This document shows, piece by piece, positions 23,424-32,172 of a DNA stretch of 64,000 bases. The stretch is from Streptomyces liliifuscus (GTDB taxonomy: Bacteria > Actinomycetota > Actinomycetes > Streptomycetales > Streptomycetaceae): positions 6,820,001 to 6,884,000 of the forward strand of contig NZ_CP066831.1 in assembly GCF_016598615.1 (NCBI RefSeq), given 5' to 3'. The stretch's first letter is position 1. Each line of letters starts with the position of its first letter. Made by a program: the position numbers and the translations under genes. The notes under the pieces are model-generated. The model ran no database searches. It saw only the letters and a program-made list of their open reading frames with translations, and was not told where the DNA came from.

Positions 23424-24479
23424 ATGGCAGTCCACGGAGCGCGTAGCCGGAGCGGCGGACGGCCGACCCTCGAAGAGGTCGCCGCGCGCGCCGGTGTGGG
23501 CCGCGGCACGGTCTCCCGTGTGATCAACGGCTCCCCGCGGGTCAGCGACGCCACCCGTGCGGCCGTGGAGGCGGCGGTCGCGGAGCTGGGATACGTGCCC
23601 AACACGGCGGCCCGCGCCCTCGCCGCCAACCGTACGGACGCGATCGCCCTGGTCGTCCCCGAGCCCGAGACCCGCTTCTTCGCCGAGCCGTACTTCTCCG
23701 ACATGCTGCGCGGAGTGGGCGCGGCGCTCTCCGACACCGAGCTGCAGCTCCTGCTGATCTTCGCGGGCAGCGACCGGGAGCGGCGCCGGCTGGCCCAGTA
23801 CCTGGCGGCGCACCGGGTGGACGGGGTCCTGCTGGTCTCGGTCCACGCGGACGACCCGCTGCCCGACCTGCTGGCCCAGCTGGAGATCCCGGCGGTGATC
23901 AGCGGCCGGCGCTCGGCCGACGAGACGCTGCCGTCGGTGGACTCGGACAACTTCGGCGGCGGCCGGTTCGCCGTGGAACACCTGATCGCCCAGGGCCGGC
24001 AGACCATAGCCCACCTGGCCGGACGCCTGGACGTGTTCGGTGCCCAGCGCCGTGTCGACGGCTACCGCGAGGCGCTGCGCGACGCGGGACGCGAGGTCGA
24101 CGACCGCCTCATCGTCCCCGGAGACTTCACGGAGGAGGGCGGCCGCCGGGCGATGAAGGAGCTGCTCGCCGTCTGCCCGACCCTGGACGCGGTCTTCGCC
24201 GGCTCCGACGTGATGGCGGCCGGCGCCCGCCAGGTCCTGCGCGAGGCCGGCCGCCGCATACCCGACGACGTGGCCCTCGTCGGCTACGACGACTCGGCCA
24301 TCGCCCGCCACATGGACCCGCCCCTGACGAGCGTCCGCCAGCCGATCGAGGACATGGGCCGCGCGATGCTCGGCCTCCTGATCGACGAGATCGCGGACCG
24401 CCGCCCGGCGGTGTCCCGGGGACTGGAGCGACGGCAACTGGTACTTCCTACGGAACTGGTGGCACGGGCTTCTTCGTAG
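23424..24479 (+). CDS. cebR: LacI-family repressor CebR
   Basis: 351 residues from ATG with GGGAGGCGG upstream. N-terminal helix-turn-helix (PTLEEVAARAGVGRGTVSRVING), a hinge helix (TRAAVEAAVAELGYVPNTAARALA) and a periplasmic-binding-type ligand domain (about 60-345) with VGYDDSAIARHMDPPLTSVRQP. It represses the ceb genes until cellobiose or cellotriose binds. It is divergent from cebEFG-bglC; the operators at 22858 and 19365 are its likely targets. Confidence 0.92.
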   Translation: MAVHGARSRSGGRPTLEEVAARAGVGRGTVSRVINGSPRVSDATRAAVEAAVAELGYVPNTAARALAANRTDAIALVVPEPETRFFAEPYFSDMLRGVGAALSDTELQLLLIFAGSDRERRRLAQYLAAHRVDGVLLVSVHADDPLPDLLAQLEIPAVISGRRSADETLPSVDSDNFGGGRFAVEHLIAQGRQTIAHLAGRLDVFGAQRRVDGYREALRDAGREVDDRLIVPGDFTEEGGRRAMKELLAVCPTLDAVFAGSDVMAAGARQVLREAGRRIPDDVALVGYDDSAIARHMDPPLTSVRQPIEDMGRAMLGLLIDEIADRRPAVSRGLERRQLVLPTELVARASS

Positions 24480-24505
24480 GGAGGCCGCAGCCTTCGGGTG
24501 GTGCC

Positions 24506-25276
24506 CTACCGAGTGAGGGACCACACCGCCCAGGCGATCAGGCCCGCGCCGACCAGCACCATCACGGCGGACACCGACCGAGGCAGCGACTCGCGGGACC
24601 GGCGACGCAGCTGCGGCCGCAGCTGCGGCCGCGGTTGCCGCTGTGACTGTGGCTGTGCCGCGCCCGCGCCCGGAGGTCCGGCAGGGGCCGGCCGCCCGTA
24701 CGTTCCCGTCTGCGCCGGGGGTGGTTGAAAGGGAGCCACCAGCGGGGGCCGGGTGTCCCAACTCCCGCTCCCGTACCGCTGTTCCAGCATTCCCGTGGCC
24801 GACCGCCGCCACCGGACTCCCGCCGCGTCCGTGAACTCCACGACACCGAGGGCGGGTTGGGAGGGATGGGCGGGACCGGGGCCGGTATCGCTCGTGGGCA
24901 GCAGGGCGCTGACGCTCTCCCCGGCGTGCAACAGCCCGCCGGTGAGGCTCGTGGGGAGGGGTCGGCCGTCGTAGTGAAGTGCGACGTCCCTGACGGGCTG
25001 GTCGCTCCCGTTCGTCGCCTGAAGACTCCAGCCGACCCACTGCTCGGCCAGCGGCGACGGCCGGCTCCGCATCACCACCTGAACCAGGGAGGCCTGGACC
25101 ACCTCCGCCCGCCGCTCGGCCTCCCTCGCGAGTTCCCGCTCCCGCTCCTCGACCTCCCGGGCCATGGCCGACACCCGCGCCGCCTCCCGCACGGAGTGCC
25201 GATGCCCGGCATAGCTCGTGACCACCCCCGCCACCCCGACAACGACCCCGACCACCCCGACGACTGCCTCCAGCAT
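24506..25276 (-). CDS. Membrane protein with two anchors and coiled segment
   Basis: 256 residues from ATG at 25276. An N-terminal hydrophobic helix (LEAVVGVVGVVVGVAGVVTSYAG), a charged helical stretch about residues 28-58 (AREVEERERELAREAERRAEV, coiled-coil-like), a beta-rich domain about 75-175, a Pro/Gln/Arg-rich region, and a C-terminal helix (SAVMVLVGAGLIAWAVWSL). Both termini are thus probably anchored or close to the membrane. I do not recognise the family. Downstream is only the cebR stop; neighbours give no clue to function. Confidence 0.6.
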   Translation of the reverse strand: MLEAVVGVVGVVVGVAGVVTSYAGHRHSVREAARVSAMAREVEERERELAREAERRAEVVQASLVQVVMRSRPSPLAEQWVGWSLQATNGSDQPVRDVALHYDGRPLPTSLTGGLLHAGESVSALLPTSDTGPGPAHPSQPALGVVEFTDAAGVRWRRSATGMLEQRYGSGSWDTRPPLVAPFQPPPAQTGTYGRPAPAGPPGAGAAQPQSQRQPRPQLRPQLRRRSRESLPRSVSAVMVLVGAGLIAWAVWSLTR

Positions 25277-25375
25277 GCTCGTAACTGTGGCGGGGTGCGG
25301 GAGGGGCAGTCCAGTACCACCGGGGAATCCGATCAGTCCGGTGGCCGGGTGGTGCCGGGTGGTGCGGGAAACGCC

Positions 25376-25407
25376 TGAGGCCGGTCCGCTTTCGCGGACC
25401 GGCCTCA
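25376..25407. terminator. Hairpin terminator of tRNA-His
   Basis: Perfect 14-bp stem TGAGGCCGGTCCGC / GCGGACCGGCCTCA with loop TTTC, 12 bases past the 3' end of tRNA-His on the minus strand. Confidence 0.8.
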
Positions 25408-25418
25408 GGGTCTTCAGG

Positions 25419-25490
25419 GTGAGTGACGGGACTTGAACCCGCGGCATCCTGGACCACAACCAGGTGCTCTACCAGCTGAGCTACACCCAC
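25419..25490 (-). tRNA. tRNA-His (GTG anticodon)
   Basis: Acceptor stem GTGGGTG/CACTCAC (one G-U pair), discriminator C, D-arm GCTCAGCTGGTAGAGC, anticodon loop TTGTGGT, T-loop GGTTCAAGTCC. The base before the 5' end reads G, consistent with the G-1 of tRNA-His. No CCA is encoded. Confidence 0.95.
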
Positions 25491-25584
25491 CATGACCGGG
25501 TTGGTTCTCCGAGTGGTTCACCGACCGGCCGAGAAAAAGTGTACAGGGTCCGAAGGGGTGCTCGCGCCCGTGTTTCGGTGGGGG

Positions 25585-26187
25585 CTATCCCGCAGGTAGG
25601 ACGTGCTTCGAGGCGATGCTGCGGGCCGTGTCCGAGTCGGGGCCGGGCTGCGGGACGAAGATCGCCTCGCGGTAGTAGCGGAGCTCCGCGATGGATTCGC
25701 GGATGTCGGCGAGCGCGCGGTGGTTGCCGTTCTTCTCCGGGCTGTTGAAGTACGCCCGGGGGTACCAGCGGCGGGCCAGCTCCTTGACGGAGGAGACGTC
25801 CACGATGCGGTAGTGGAGGTACTCCTCCAGGGTCGCCATGTCACGGAGGAGGAAGCCGCGGTCCGTGCCGACCGAGTTCCCGCACAGCGGGGCCTTGCCC
25901 GGTTCCTTGACGTGCTCACGGATATAGGTGAGGACCTGCTCCTCCGCGTCCGCCAGGGTCGTGCCACCGGCCAGCTCGGAGAGGAGGCCGGAGGACGTGT
26001 GCATCTGGCGCACCACGTCCGGCATCGTCTCCAGCGAGGCGTCCGGCGGGCGGATCACGATGTCCACCCCCTCGCCGAGTACGTTCAGCTCAGAGTCGGT
26101 CACCAGCGCGGCCACCTCGATGAGCGCGTCGTCCGACAGCGAGAGACCGGTCATCTCGCAGTCGATCCACACCATGCGATCGTTCAT
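25585..26187 (-). CDS. orn: Oligoribonuclease
   Basis: 200 residues from ATG. The DEDDh exonuclease motifs are intact: WIDCEMTGL (Asp9, Glu11), the YRIVDVSS Asp, and NHRALADI with catalytic His and Asp. It degrades 2-5 nt RNAs and linear pGpG, the last step of cyclic-di-GMP breakdown, in the cytoplasm. It lies just downstream of adpA on the same strand, separated by a terminator; in Streptomyces orn is next to adpA and influences development. Length is normal for the family. Confidence 0.96.
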   Translation of the reverse strand: MNDRMVWIDCEMTGLSLSDDALIEVAALVTDSELNVLGEGVDIVIRPPDASLETMPDVVRQMHTSSGLLSELAGGTTLADAEEQVLTYIREHVKEPGKAPLCGNSVGTDRGFLLRDMATLEEYLHYRIVDVSSVKELARRWYPRAYFNSPEKNGNHRALADIRESIAELRYYREAIFVPQPGPDSDTARSIASKHVLPAG

Positions 26188-26276
26188 GGCCTCACCCTAC
26201 GGCCCGCTCCCGCGCCCCGGCAGGCCCGGGACCTCGGCAGTCGGCACCGATGTCGGCACCGACGAGGGACAAAAAC

Positions 26277-26315
26277 CGCGCCGGCCCCGGACCACAACGG
26301 TCCGGGGCCGGCGCG
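26277..26315 (-). terminator. Intrinsic terminator of adpA
   Basis: Perfect 17-bp stem (CGCGCCGGCCCCGGACC and its complement) with a 5-base loop, followed on the minus strand by GTTTTTG. It is 23 bp past the adpA stop and before orn, so orn needs readthrough or its own promoter. Confidence 0.9.
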
Positions 26316-26337
26316 CAACGCTCCGAAACGGCCGCGG

Positions 26338-27567
26338 CTAGGGCGCGCTCCGCTGCCCGGGCAGGCTCGCCCGGCCTCCCGCGTACATCTCGGCGCCGGC
26401 CCGTCCCTCGGTGGAGAGGGACGACGTCGCCGGGCCGACCGCGTGCGCGGCCGCCGTGCGCCGGGTCTGCAGCGGCACGGGTGCCTCCTGCTGCACCGGT
26501 GGCGGTGGCAGCGCGCCGGAACCGTCCGAGTCCGACTGCTTCTCGCCCTGTGGACGACGGGCCCGGTAGGCGGCCCGGTACGCGGCGGGGGACGAGCCGA
26601 GCTGCCGGCGGAAATGGCCGCGCAGGGCCACCGGGGAGCGGAAGCCGCAACGGCCCGCCACCTCGTCCACCGAGTAGTCGGACGTCTCCAGGAGCCGCTG
26701 CGCCTGGAGCACCCGCTGCGTGATCAGCCACTGCAGGGGAGCGCTCCCGGTGAGCGAGCGGAACCGGCGGTCGAACGTACGCCTGCTCATGTACGCGCGT
26801 GCCGCCAGCGTCTCCACGTCGAACTGTTCGTGGAGGTGCTCCAGCGCCCAGGCGACGACCTCCGCGAGCGGGTCGGCGCCGATCTCCTCTGGTAAAGATC
26901 GATCGAGATAGCGCTCCTGACCGCCACTGCGGCGGGGCGGGACCACCAGACGGCGGGCCAGAGCTCCGGCCGCCTCGTTCCCGTGGTCCGTCCGCACTAT
27001 GTGCAGACAGAGGTCGATCCCGGCCGCCGTGCCCGCCGACGTGAGTACGTCGCCGTCGTCCACGAACAGCTCGCGGGGATCGACGTGCACCGACGGATAG
27101 CGCTTGGCCAGCGTCGGTGCGTACATCCAGTGTGTTGTCGCGGGACGGCCGTCCAGCAGTCCGGCCGCCGCGAGTACGAAGGCGCCGGTGCACAGCCCGA
27201 CTATGCGGGCACCCTCCTCATGGGCCCGGCGCAGTGCGTCGAGCGCCTCCTCCGGTGGTGGTGAGGTGATCGACCGCCAGGCCGGCACGACGACCGTGCC
27301 TGCCCGGGAGATCGCCTCCAGCCCATTGGGCGCGGTGAGTTCCAGGCCTCCTGTGGTCCGCAGTGGGCCTTCCTCGCCGGCGCACACCAGTAGTCGGTAG
27401 CGCGGCACGCCGGCGTCCTGGCGGTCAATCCCGAACACCGATAGAGGTATGGAACTCTCGAAGATGGGGCCGCCGCTGAACAGCAGCACCGCGACGATCT
27501 CCTTGCGGCGTCGCCCGGAAAGTTTCCGGGCCGCGGCTTCCGGCGCGGCAGTGGAGTCGTGGCTCAT
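26338..27567 (-). CDS. adpA: AraC/XylS-family developmental regulator AdpA
   Basis: 409 residues from ATG with GAGGGGGG upstream. N-terminal DJ-1/PfpI-like dimerisation domain (about 22-200, GLCTGAFVLAAAGLLDGRPATTHW) and C-terminal AraC domain with two helix-turn-helices (about 240-340, YMSRRTFDRRFRSLTGSAPLQWL, AGRCGFRSPVALRGHFRRQLG). The C-tail is Pro/Ala/Ser-rich. It is the central activator of morphological and secondary-metabolism genes. Leu225, between the domains, is coded by TTA (26895-26893), so its translation needs the bldA tRNA. It is likely to be regulated by itself. Confidence 0.96.
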   Translation of the reverse strand: MSHDSTAAPEAAARKLSGRRRKEIVAVLLFSGGPIFESSIPLSVFGIDRQDAGVPRYRLLVCAGEEGPLRTTGGLELTAPNGLEAISRAGTVVVPAWRSITSPPPEEALDALRRAHEEGARIVGLCTGAFVLAAAGLLDGRPATTHWMYAPTLAKRYPSVHVDPRELFVDDGDVLTSAGTAAGIDLCLHIVRTDHGNEAAGALARRLVVPPRRSGGQERYLDRSLPEEIGADPLAEVVAWALEHLHEQFDVETLAARAYMSRRTFDRRFRSLTGSAPLQWLITQRVLQAQRLLETSDYSVDEVAGRCGFRSPVALRGHFRRQLGSSPAAYRAAYRARRPQGEKQSDSDGSGALPPPPVQQEAPVPLQTRRTAAAHAVGPATSSLSTEGRAGAEMYAGGRASLPGQRSAP

Positions 27568-27944
27568 ACTGCTAAGCCCCCCTCGGTGGTCGCGGCTCCT
27601 CGGTTGTGTCGCTCCTGCACGTTTCCCCTCGGTCCTGCACGAGTCCCCCGCCGTAAGACGTCAAGATCGAATCTACTGTGTCCCGTGGTGCCGAGGTGGC
27701 CAGTTCAGCACTCGGCAGATTGTCGACATGGCAACTTGGCGTGAAGCATTCGATCACGAAGCGTTGCACTCGTGGGCCGTACAGGGAAGTGCGCCTGGCC
27801 CGCGTGGCCGGTCCCAGTAGGGTGCGGGCACCCTACTGGACCCTTTCAGTGCAGGTCGAACGGGGGTTGGGGGCCTGGTCGGCCAAGGGGTGCGCGGTGT
27901 CCAGAAGTTGGCTGAAAAGCAACGGGCTCGTGCGCGGAAACCGG
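27568..27944 (-). promoter_or_regulatory. adpA upstream region with AdpA-box candidates
   Basis: 377 bp with no supportable gene. TGGCCAGTTC (27697-27706) fits the AdpA consensus TGGCSNGWWY at every position, and TGGCGTGAAG (27737-27746) at nine of ten. They lie about 130 and 170 bp upstream of the start, suggesting autoregulation. The promoter itself is not resolved. Confidence 0.5.
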
Positions 27945-28292
27945 TCAGTCAACCGGCGTATTTCCACCGGCATGCCGACCGCTCCGGTGCGCTCCCGCGC
28001 CGACCCTGCCGCGGGGCACATGATGCGCCGCCGGCTCCTCCGTGCGCAGCCGTGCCGCGCCCCGCTCGGACCGGCGCAGCAGCACCCGGCACGCCCCCGT
28101 CACCGCGGCCAGGCCGAGGGCCGTGCCGGCGGCGCCCGCCAGGGAGGTCCCGTACCCGACGAGGACGACCGGAACCAGGACGCAGCTGAAGGCCGCCCAG
28201 CGGACCACGTCGCTCGCCGTGTCCTGGGGGGTGGTGGAGCGGGCGGGTGTCCTGGAGGGGGGCTGGGGCGCGGTCGAGGGTTGTCCGGACAC
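27945..28292 (-). CDS. Small two-helix membrane protein
   Basis: 115 residues from GTG at 28292 with GGGAG upstream. Two adjacent membrane helices about residues 32-74 (VVRWAAFSCVLVPVVLVGYG and GTALGLAAVTGACRVLL) follow a Pro/Ser/Thr-rich N-terminus; the C-terminus is basic. I recall similar small proteins beside the adpA-usp region in Streptomyces. Function unknown. Confidence 0.65.
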   Translation of the reverse strand: MSGQPSTAPQPPSRTPARSTTPQDTASDVVRWAAFSCVLVPVVLVGYGTSLAGAAGTALGLAAVTGACRVLLRRSERGAARLRTEEPAAHHVPRGRVGAGAHRSGRHAGGNTPVD

Positions 28293-28774
28293 GGTGGGGC
28301 TCCCTGGGGCGGTGGCTTACGGGGGTTCAACGCGTGTTCGAGCCGCCGGTCACGGGGAGTTTCCCGGGGGTGCCCCGGGAAACTCTGGATGCGGTGTCGG
28401 GGTTTGTGCGTTGCCCGCGGGTGGGTGGGGGCTGGTCGCGGAGTTCCCCGCGCCCCTTATGGGGCGCCGCCGTTCCCGCGTGCCTGAAGGGGCCTGAAGA
28501 AGCGGGTCCGGTCGCCCTGGTGCCGTCAATACCCGCCCGGGGGCCTCCCGCCTGGGTGAACGCTGTGCAAACCGCCTGTACGGGGCAGCAACCATTGCGT
28601 TACGGGCGTGCTCTCGTGCATGCTCCGGGGAACCCTCCCGCGGCGAGAGCGGGATCTGGGCAGAGGAGGCGTGCCGCCGTACCCTTGGGGGTATGGGGTT
28701 GGGAAGATGATTCCCGGACACAGCTCCGTAGCACCTGTCGTCCCACCCACGAGGATCCGAACGCCGAGACACTC
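28293..28774. other. Intergenic region with repeat and stress-gene promoter
   Basis: 482 bp. It contains a dispersed repeat copy at 28421-28468 (GGTGGGGGCTGGTCGCGGAG..., ending in the GGGGCGCC half-palindrome) and, to its right, the leader of the universal stress gene. The stretch near 28690-28712 (GGGGGTATGGGGTTGGGAAG) is the most promoter-like part. No gene seen. Confidence 0.45.
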
Positions 28775-29299
28775 ATGGCCGGTCACGAATTCGAACCCGC
28801 GGACCGCAAGCGCCCCGTCGCCGATCCCACGGCGGCCGAGCCCTTGGCGGCGGAAGAACCACGTCAGTCCTGCGATCCCGCCTTCAAGCACGGCGTCGTC
28901 GTCGGCTTCGACGGATCGACATCGAGCGAGCGCGCCCTCGCGTACGCGATCGGGATGGCCTGCCGCTCCGGCTCGGGCCTGATCATCGTCCACGTCGCCA
29001 ACCGGCTGCCCACCACGGTGTGGGCGGGCTGCGAGCCCCCGGTCTTCGTCGACGTCCCCGATCACCGCACCGAGGTGCTCGGGCTGGAGCTCGCCTGTGC
29101 GGAGTATCTGGCCGAGGTCCCCTGGATCCTCGTCGAGCGCGGCGGGGACATCTGCCACGAACTCGAAGAGGTGGGGCGGGAGTACGAGGCGGACGCGATC
29201 GTCGTCGGATCGACCCACGGCATCGTCGGACGCATCTTCGGCTCCGTCGCAGGCCGGCTCGCGAAGCGTGCGCAGCGCCCGGTGGTCGTCATTCCCTGA
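28775..29299 (+). CDS. Universal stress protein (UspA family)
   Basis: 174 residues from ATG at 28775. A 35-residue polar N-terminal extension precedes one Usp domain (HGVVVGFDGSTSSERALAYAI... GSTHGIVGRIFGSVAGRLAKRAQRPVVVIP). The last motif is the ATP-binding G-2x-G-9x-G-[ST] loop. It is cytoplasmic; family members sense or bind nucleotides in stress or dormancy. The ribosome site before this ATG is weak, so the start is not secure. It stands alone. Confidence 0.85.
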   Translation: MAGHEFEPADRKRPVADPTAAEPLAAEEPRQSCDPAFKHGVVVGFDGSTSSERALAYAIGMACRSGSGLIIVHVANRLPTTVWAGCEPPVFVDVPDHRTEVLGLELACAEYLAEVPWILVERGGDICHELEEVGREYEADAIVVGSTHGIVGRIFGSVAGRLAKRAQRPVVVIP

Positions 29300-29458
29300 A
29301 CGGCCCCCGGCCGTCCCCGAATTGACCCCTGACCGTTCCTTGGTCGCTCTCTGACCGCCGCCTGATCGAACACCTTCGGTGTTGTCGTTTCGCAACTCGG
29401 CGTTGTCCCAGGTGAGATGAGCCGTGGGAAAGGTCAACTTCCTTTACGTGCTGGGTAA

Positions 29459-29476
29459 ATCTACTCGCGCGTAGAT
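29459..29476. promoter_or_regulatory. Palindrome upstream of the YaaH-family gene
   Basis: ATCTACTCGCGCGTAGAT has perfect 6-bp arms around TCGCGC, 70 bp before the following start codon. It looks like an operator for a dimeric regulator, not identified. Confidence 0.45.
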
Positions 29477-29545
29477 GTGTTTGTGCGCTTGTGAAGGGCA
29501 TATACCGGTCACCGCACAACAGCACATGCACGAAGGGAGCCCGCC

Positions 29546-30115
29546 GTGGACAACGACGTCTCTGCGGGAAGCACCACCTGGACCCTCGGTCACCTCGCAC
29601 TCGGACTCACGCTGCTCGCTTTCGGCCTCGGTCACACCGAAGTGCTCGACGGCGTCACGGCAGCCGACTCCGTCTCTCTCGCCACCTATGTCGGTGGCAT
29701 CGCGCTCTTCGTCGCCGGTCTCATGGCCTTCCGCGACCGCGACACGTTCACGGGTACGGCCTTCGCCGGGCTCGGGGCTTTCTGGTTCACCTGGGGCGTC
29801 GGCGCCGACACACAGGTCTCCGACAACGCGGCGGGGCTGTTCCTGCTGCTCTTCGCGCTCGTCGCGCTGAGCCTGACGCTCGGGGCGTCCGCCGCGGCGC
29901 CGCTCACCAGGGGCGCGTACGGGTTGCTCTTCGTGGCGATGGTGTTGCTCGCCGTCGCGCGGTTCGGTGACTCCGCGGCGCTTGCCAAGGTGGGCGGGTG
30001 GTTCGCGGTGGTCGGCGGGCTGGCCGCCTGGTATGCCGCGACTGCGGCGCTGGCTCACTGGCCCACGGCCATGCCGCGCCGTGCTGCCGGCCGGGGCGTG
30101 ACGGCAACCGGCTAA
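29546..30115 (+). CDS. GPR1/FUN34/YaaH (SatP) acetate-type transporter
   Basis: 189 residues from GTG with GAAGGGAG upstream. Six hydrophobic helices: TLGHLALGLTLLAFGLGH, ATYVGGIALFVAGLMAFR, TGTAFAGLGAFWFTWGVG, AAGLFLLLFALVALSLTL, GAYGLLFVAMVLLAVARFG, and GGWFAVVGGLAAWYAATAAL. This is the fold of acetate/succinate transporters. A likely NPxG-like loop is missing, so substrate is uncertain. It stands alone, with a candidate operator upstream and a long hairpin terminator downstream. Confidence 0.85.
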   Translation: MDNDVSAGSTTWTLGHLALGLTLLAFGLGHTEVLDGVTAADSVSLATYVGGIALFVAGLMAFRDRDTFTGTAFAGLGAFWFTWGVGADTQVSDNAAGLFLLLFALVALSLTLGASAAAPLTRGAYGLLFVAMVLLAVARFGDSAALAKVGGWFAVVGGLAAWYAATAALAHWPTAMPRRAAGRGVTATG

Positions 30116-30153
30116 CTGGCAGCCTGCCGGGGTTTTGGGCGGCCCCGGCGATG

Positions 30154-30200
30154 AGAACGGACCCCCCGTGTTTTGGTGGCAGCACGTGGGGGTCCGTTCT
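30154..30200. terminator. Long hairpin terminator
   Basis: Stem of about 17 bp (AGAACGGACCCCCCGTG and its complement, one unpaired T) with an 11-13-base loop, between the convergent YaaH-type gene and glmS. Confidence 0.85.
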
Positions 30201-30221
30201 GTGTTCTCGGCCTCTGCGGGA

Positions 30222-30270
30222 GCGTGGGGGTTGCTCGCGCAGTTCCCCGCGCCCCTTGCGGGGCGCCCCC
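30222..30270. repeat. Dispersed intergenic repeat, copy 6
   Basis: GTGGGGGTTGCTCGCGCAGT followed by TCCCCGCGCCCCTTGCGGGG. It lies downstream of the terminator and just past the glmS stop. Confidence 0.8.
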
Positions 30271-30278
30271 GCCGAGGG

Positions 30279-32096
30279 CTATTCCACAGTTACCGACTTG
30301 GCCAGGTTCCTCGGCTTGTCGATGTCCCTGCCCAGGGCCAAGGCCGTGTGGTAGGCGAGGAGTTGGAGGGGGATGCCCATCAGGATGGGGTCGAGTTCGT
30401 CCTCGTTCTTGGGGACGACGATGGTCTGGTCGGCCTTCTCCTGGCACTCGTGGGCCACGGCGAGGATCCTGCCGCTGCGGGCCTTGATCTCCTCCAGGGC
30501 CGCGCGGTTCTTCTCCAGGAGGTCGTCGTTCGGGACGATCGCCACGGTCGGCAGCGCGGGCTCGATCAGCGCGAGCGGGCCGTGCTTCAACTCCGAGGCG
30601 GGGTAGGCCTCGGCGTGGATGTACGAGACCTCCTTGAGCTTCAGGGAGGCCTCACGCGCCACCGGGTAGCCGCGGACCCGGCCGATGAAGAGCATCGAGC
30701 GCGCCTCGGCGTACTGCTCGGCGAGCTTCTTGATCTCGTCCTCCTGGTCGAGGATCTCCGTGATCTGGCCGGGCAGCTTGCGCAGGCCCTCGATGATCCG
30801 CTTGCCGTCCGAGACCGACAGGTCACGGGTGCGGCCCAGATGCAGCGCGAGCAGCGCGAAGGCGACCGTGGTGTTGGTGAAGCACTTGGTGGAGACGACA
30901 CAGACCTCGGGGCCCGCGTGCACGTACATGCCGCCGTCGGCCTCGCGGGCGATGGCCGAACCGACCACGTTCACGATGCCCAGGACCCGCGCGCCCTTTC
31001 GCTTCAGCTCCTGCACGGCCGCCAGGACGTCGTACGTCTCACCGGACTGCGACACCGCCACGTACAGCGTGTCGGGGTCGACGACCGCGTTGCGGTAGCG
31101 GAACTCCGAGGCGGGCTCGGCGTCCGCGGGGATACGGGCCAGCTCCTCTATCATCTGGGCGCCGATCATGCCCGCGTGGTACGAGGTGCCGCAGCCGAGG
31201 ATCTTCACGCGGCGGATCTGGCGCGCCTCGCGGGCGTCCAGGTTCAGGCCGCCCAGGTGCACGGTCGAGAACCGGTCGTCGATCCGGCCGCGCAGCACGC
31301 GGTCCACGGCGTCGGCCTGCTCGTGGATCTCCTTGTGCATGTACGTGTCGTGGCCGCCCATGTCGTACGAGGCGGCCTCCCACTCGACTGTGGTCGGCTC
31401 GGCCGTGGTGCGCGTGCCCTCGGTCGTGTACGTACGGAAGTCGTCGGCCTTCAGTGTCGCCATCTCGCCGTCGTCAAGCGTGACGATCTGGCGGGTGTGC
31501 GTGACGAGCGCGGCGATGTCCGAGGCGACGAACATCTCCTTCTCGCCGATGCCGAGGACGACCGGGGAGCCGTTGCGGGCCACCACGATGCGGTCCGGGA
31601 AGTCGGCGTGCATCACGGCGATGCCGTACGTGCCCTCGACGACCCGGAGGGTCTCGCGGACCTTGTCCTCCAGCTTCTCGGCCTGGGAGCGGGCGATCAG
31701 ATGGGTGAGGACCTCGGTGTCGGTCTCGGAGAGGAACTCGACGCCGTCGGCCTCCAGCTTCTTCCGCAGGTCGGAGGCGTTGTCGATGATGCCGTTGTGG
31801 ACGACGGCGACCTTGTTGTCGGCCGACATGTGCGGGTGCGCGTTCACGTCGGAGGGGGCGCCGTGGGTGGCCCAGCGGGTGTGGGCGATGCCCGTGGTGC
31901 CGGCGAAGCGCTTGGGGACGCGGGCCTCCAGGTCACGGACGCGGCCCTTGGCCTTGACCATCTTGAGGCCGGCCGTCTTCGGAGACGTCACGACGATGCC
32001 CGCCGAGTCGTAGCCGCGGTACTCGAGGCGCTGCAGGCCTTCGAGGAGGAGCGGTGCCACATCACGCCTGCCGATGTATCCCACGATTCCGCACAT
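30279..32096 (-). CDS. glmS: Glucosamine-fructose-6-phosphate aminotransferase
   Basis: 605 residues from ATG. MCGIVGYIG places the catalytic Cys next to the initiator Met, as required for the glutaminase (GATase II) domain, residues 1-240. Two SIS sugar isomerase domains follow (GCGTSYHAGMIGAQM, SQSGETYDVLAAV), and the C-terminus ends KSVTVE. It makes glucosamine-6-phosphate, the first step towards UDP-GlcNAc for cell wall. Located near chitin-use genes here; in S. coelicolor I recall a second glmS copy in this place. No dre-type site is visible. Confidence 0.95.
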   Translation of the reverse strand: MCGIVGYIGRRDVAPLLLEGLQRLEYRGYDSAGIVVTSPKTAGLKMVKAKGRVRDLEARVPKRFAGTTGIAHTRWATHGAPSDVNAHPHMSADNKVAVVHNGIIDNASDLRKKLEADGVEFLSETDTEVLTHLIARSQAEKLEDKVRETLRVVEGTYGIAVMHADFPDRIVVARNGSPVVLGIGEKEMFVASDIAALVTHTRQIVTLDDGEMATLKADDFRTYTTEGTRTTAEPTTVEWEAASYDMGGHDTYMHKEIHEQADAVDRVLRGRIDDRFSTVHLGGLNLDAREARQIRRVKILGCGTSYHAGMIGAQMIEELARIPADAEPASEFRYRNAVVDPDTLYVAVSQSGETYDVLAAVQELKRKGARVLGIVNVVGSAIAREADGGMYVHAGPEVCVVSTKCFTNTTVAFALLALHLGRTRDLSVSDGKRIIEGLRKLPGQITEILDQEDEIKKLAEQYAEARSMLFIGRVRGYPVAREASLKLKEVSYIHAEAYPASELKHGPLALIEPALPTVAIVPNDDLLEKNRAALEEIKARSGRILAVAHECQEKADQTIVVPKNEDELDPILMGIPLQLLAYHTALALGRDIDKPRNLAKSVTVE

Positions 32097-32172
32097 ACGG
32101 TTTCTCTGTCCCCTCAGTCGTTCAGTCGTTCGGTCGTTCAGATCGGCTCTGTCGCTCTGGTTCGTCCGGCGG

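Noticed and set aside
22880..23446. 188-residue plus open frame before cebR
   Set aside because: Arg/Gly/Cys-rich composition, weak start, no family match; probably non-coding leader.
32097..32172. DasR or GlcNAc site before glmS
   Set aside because: Only short GTTCAGTC-type direct repeats are present, no dre palindrome.
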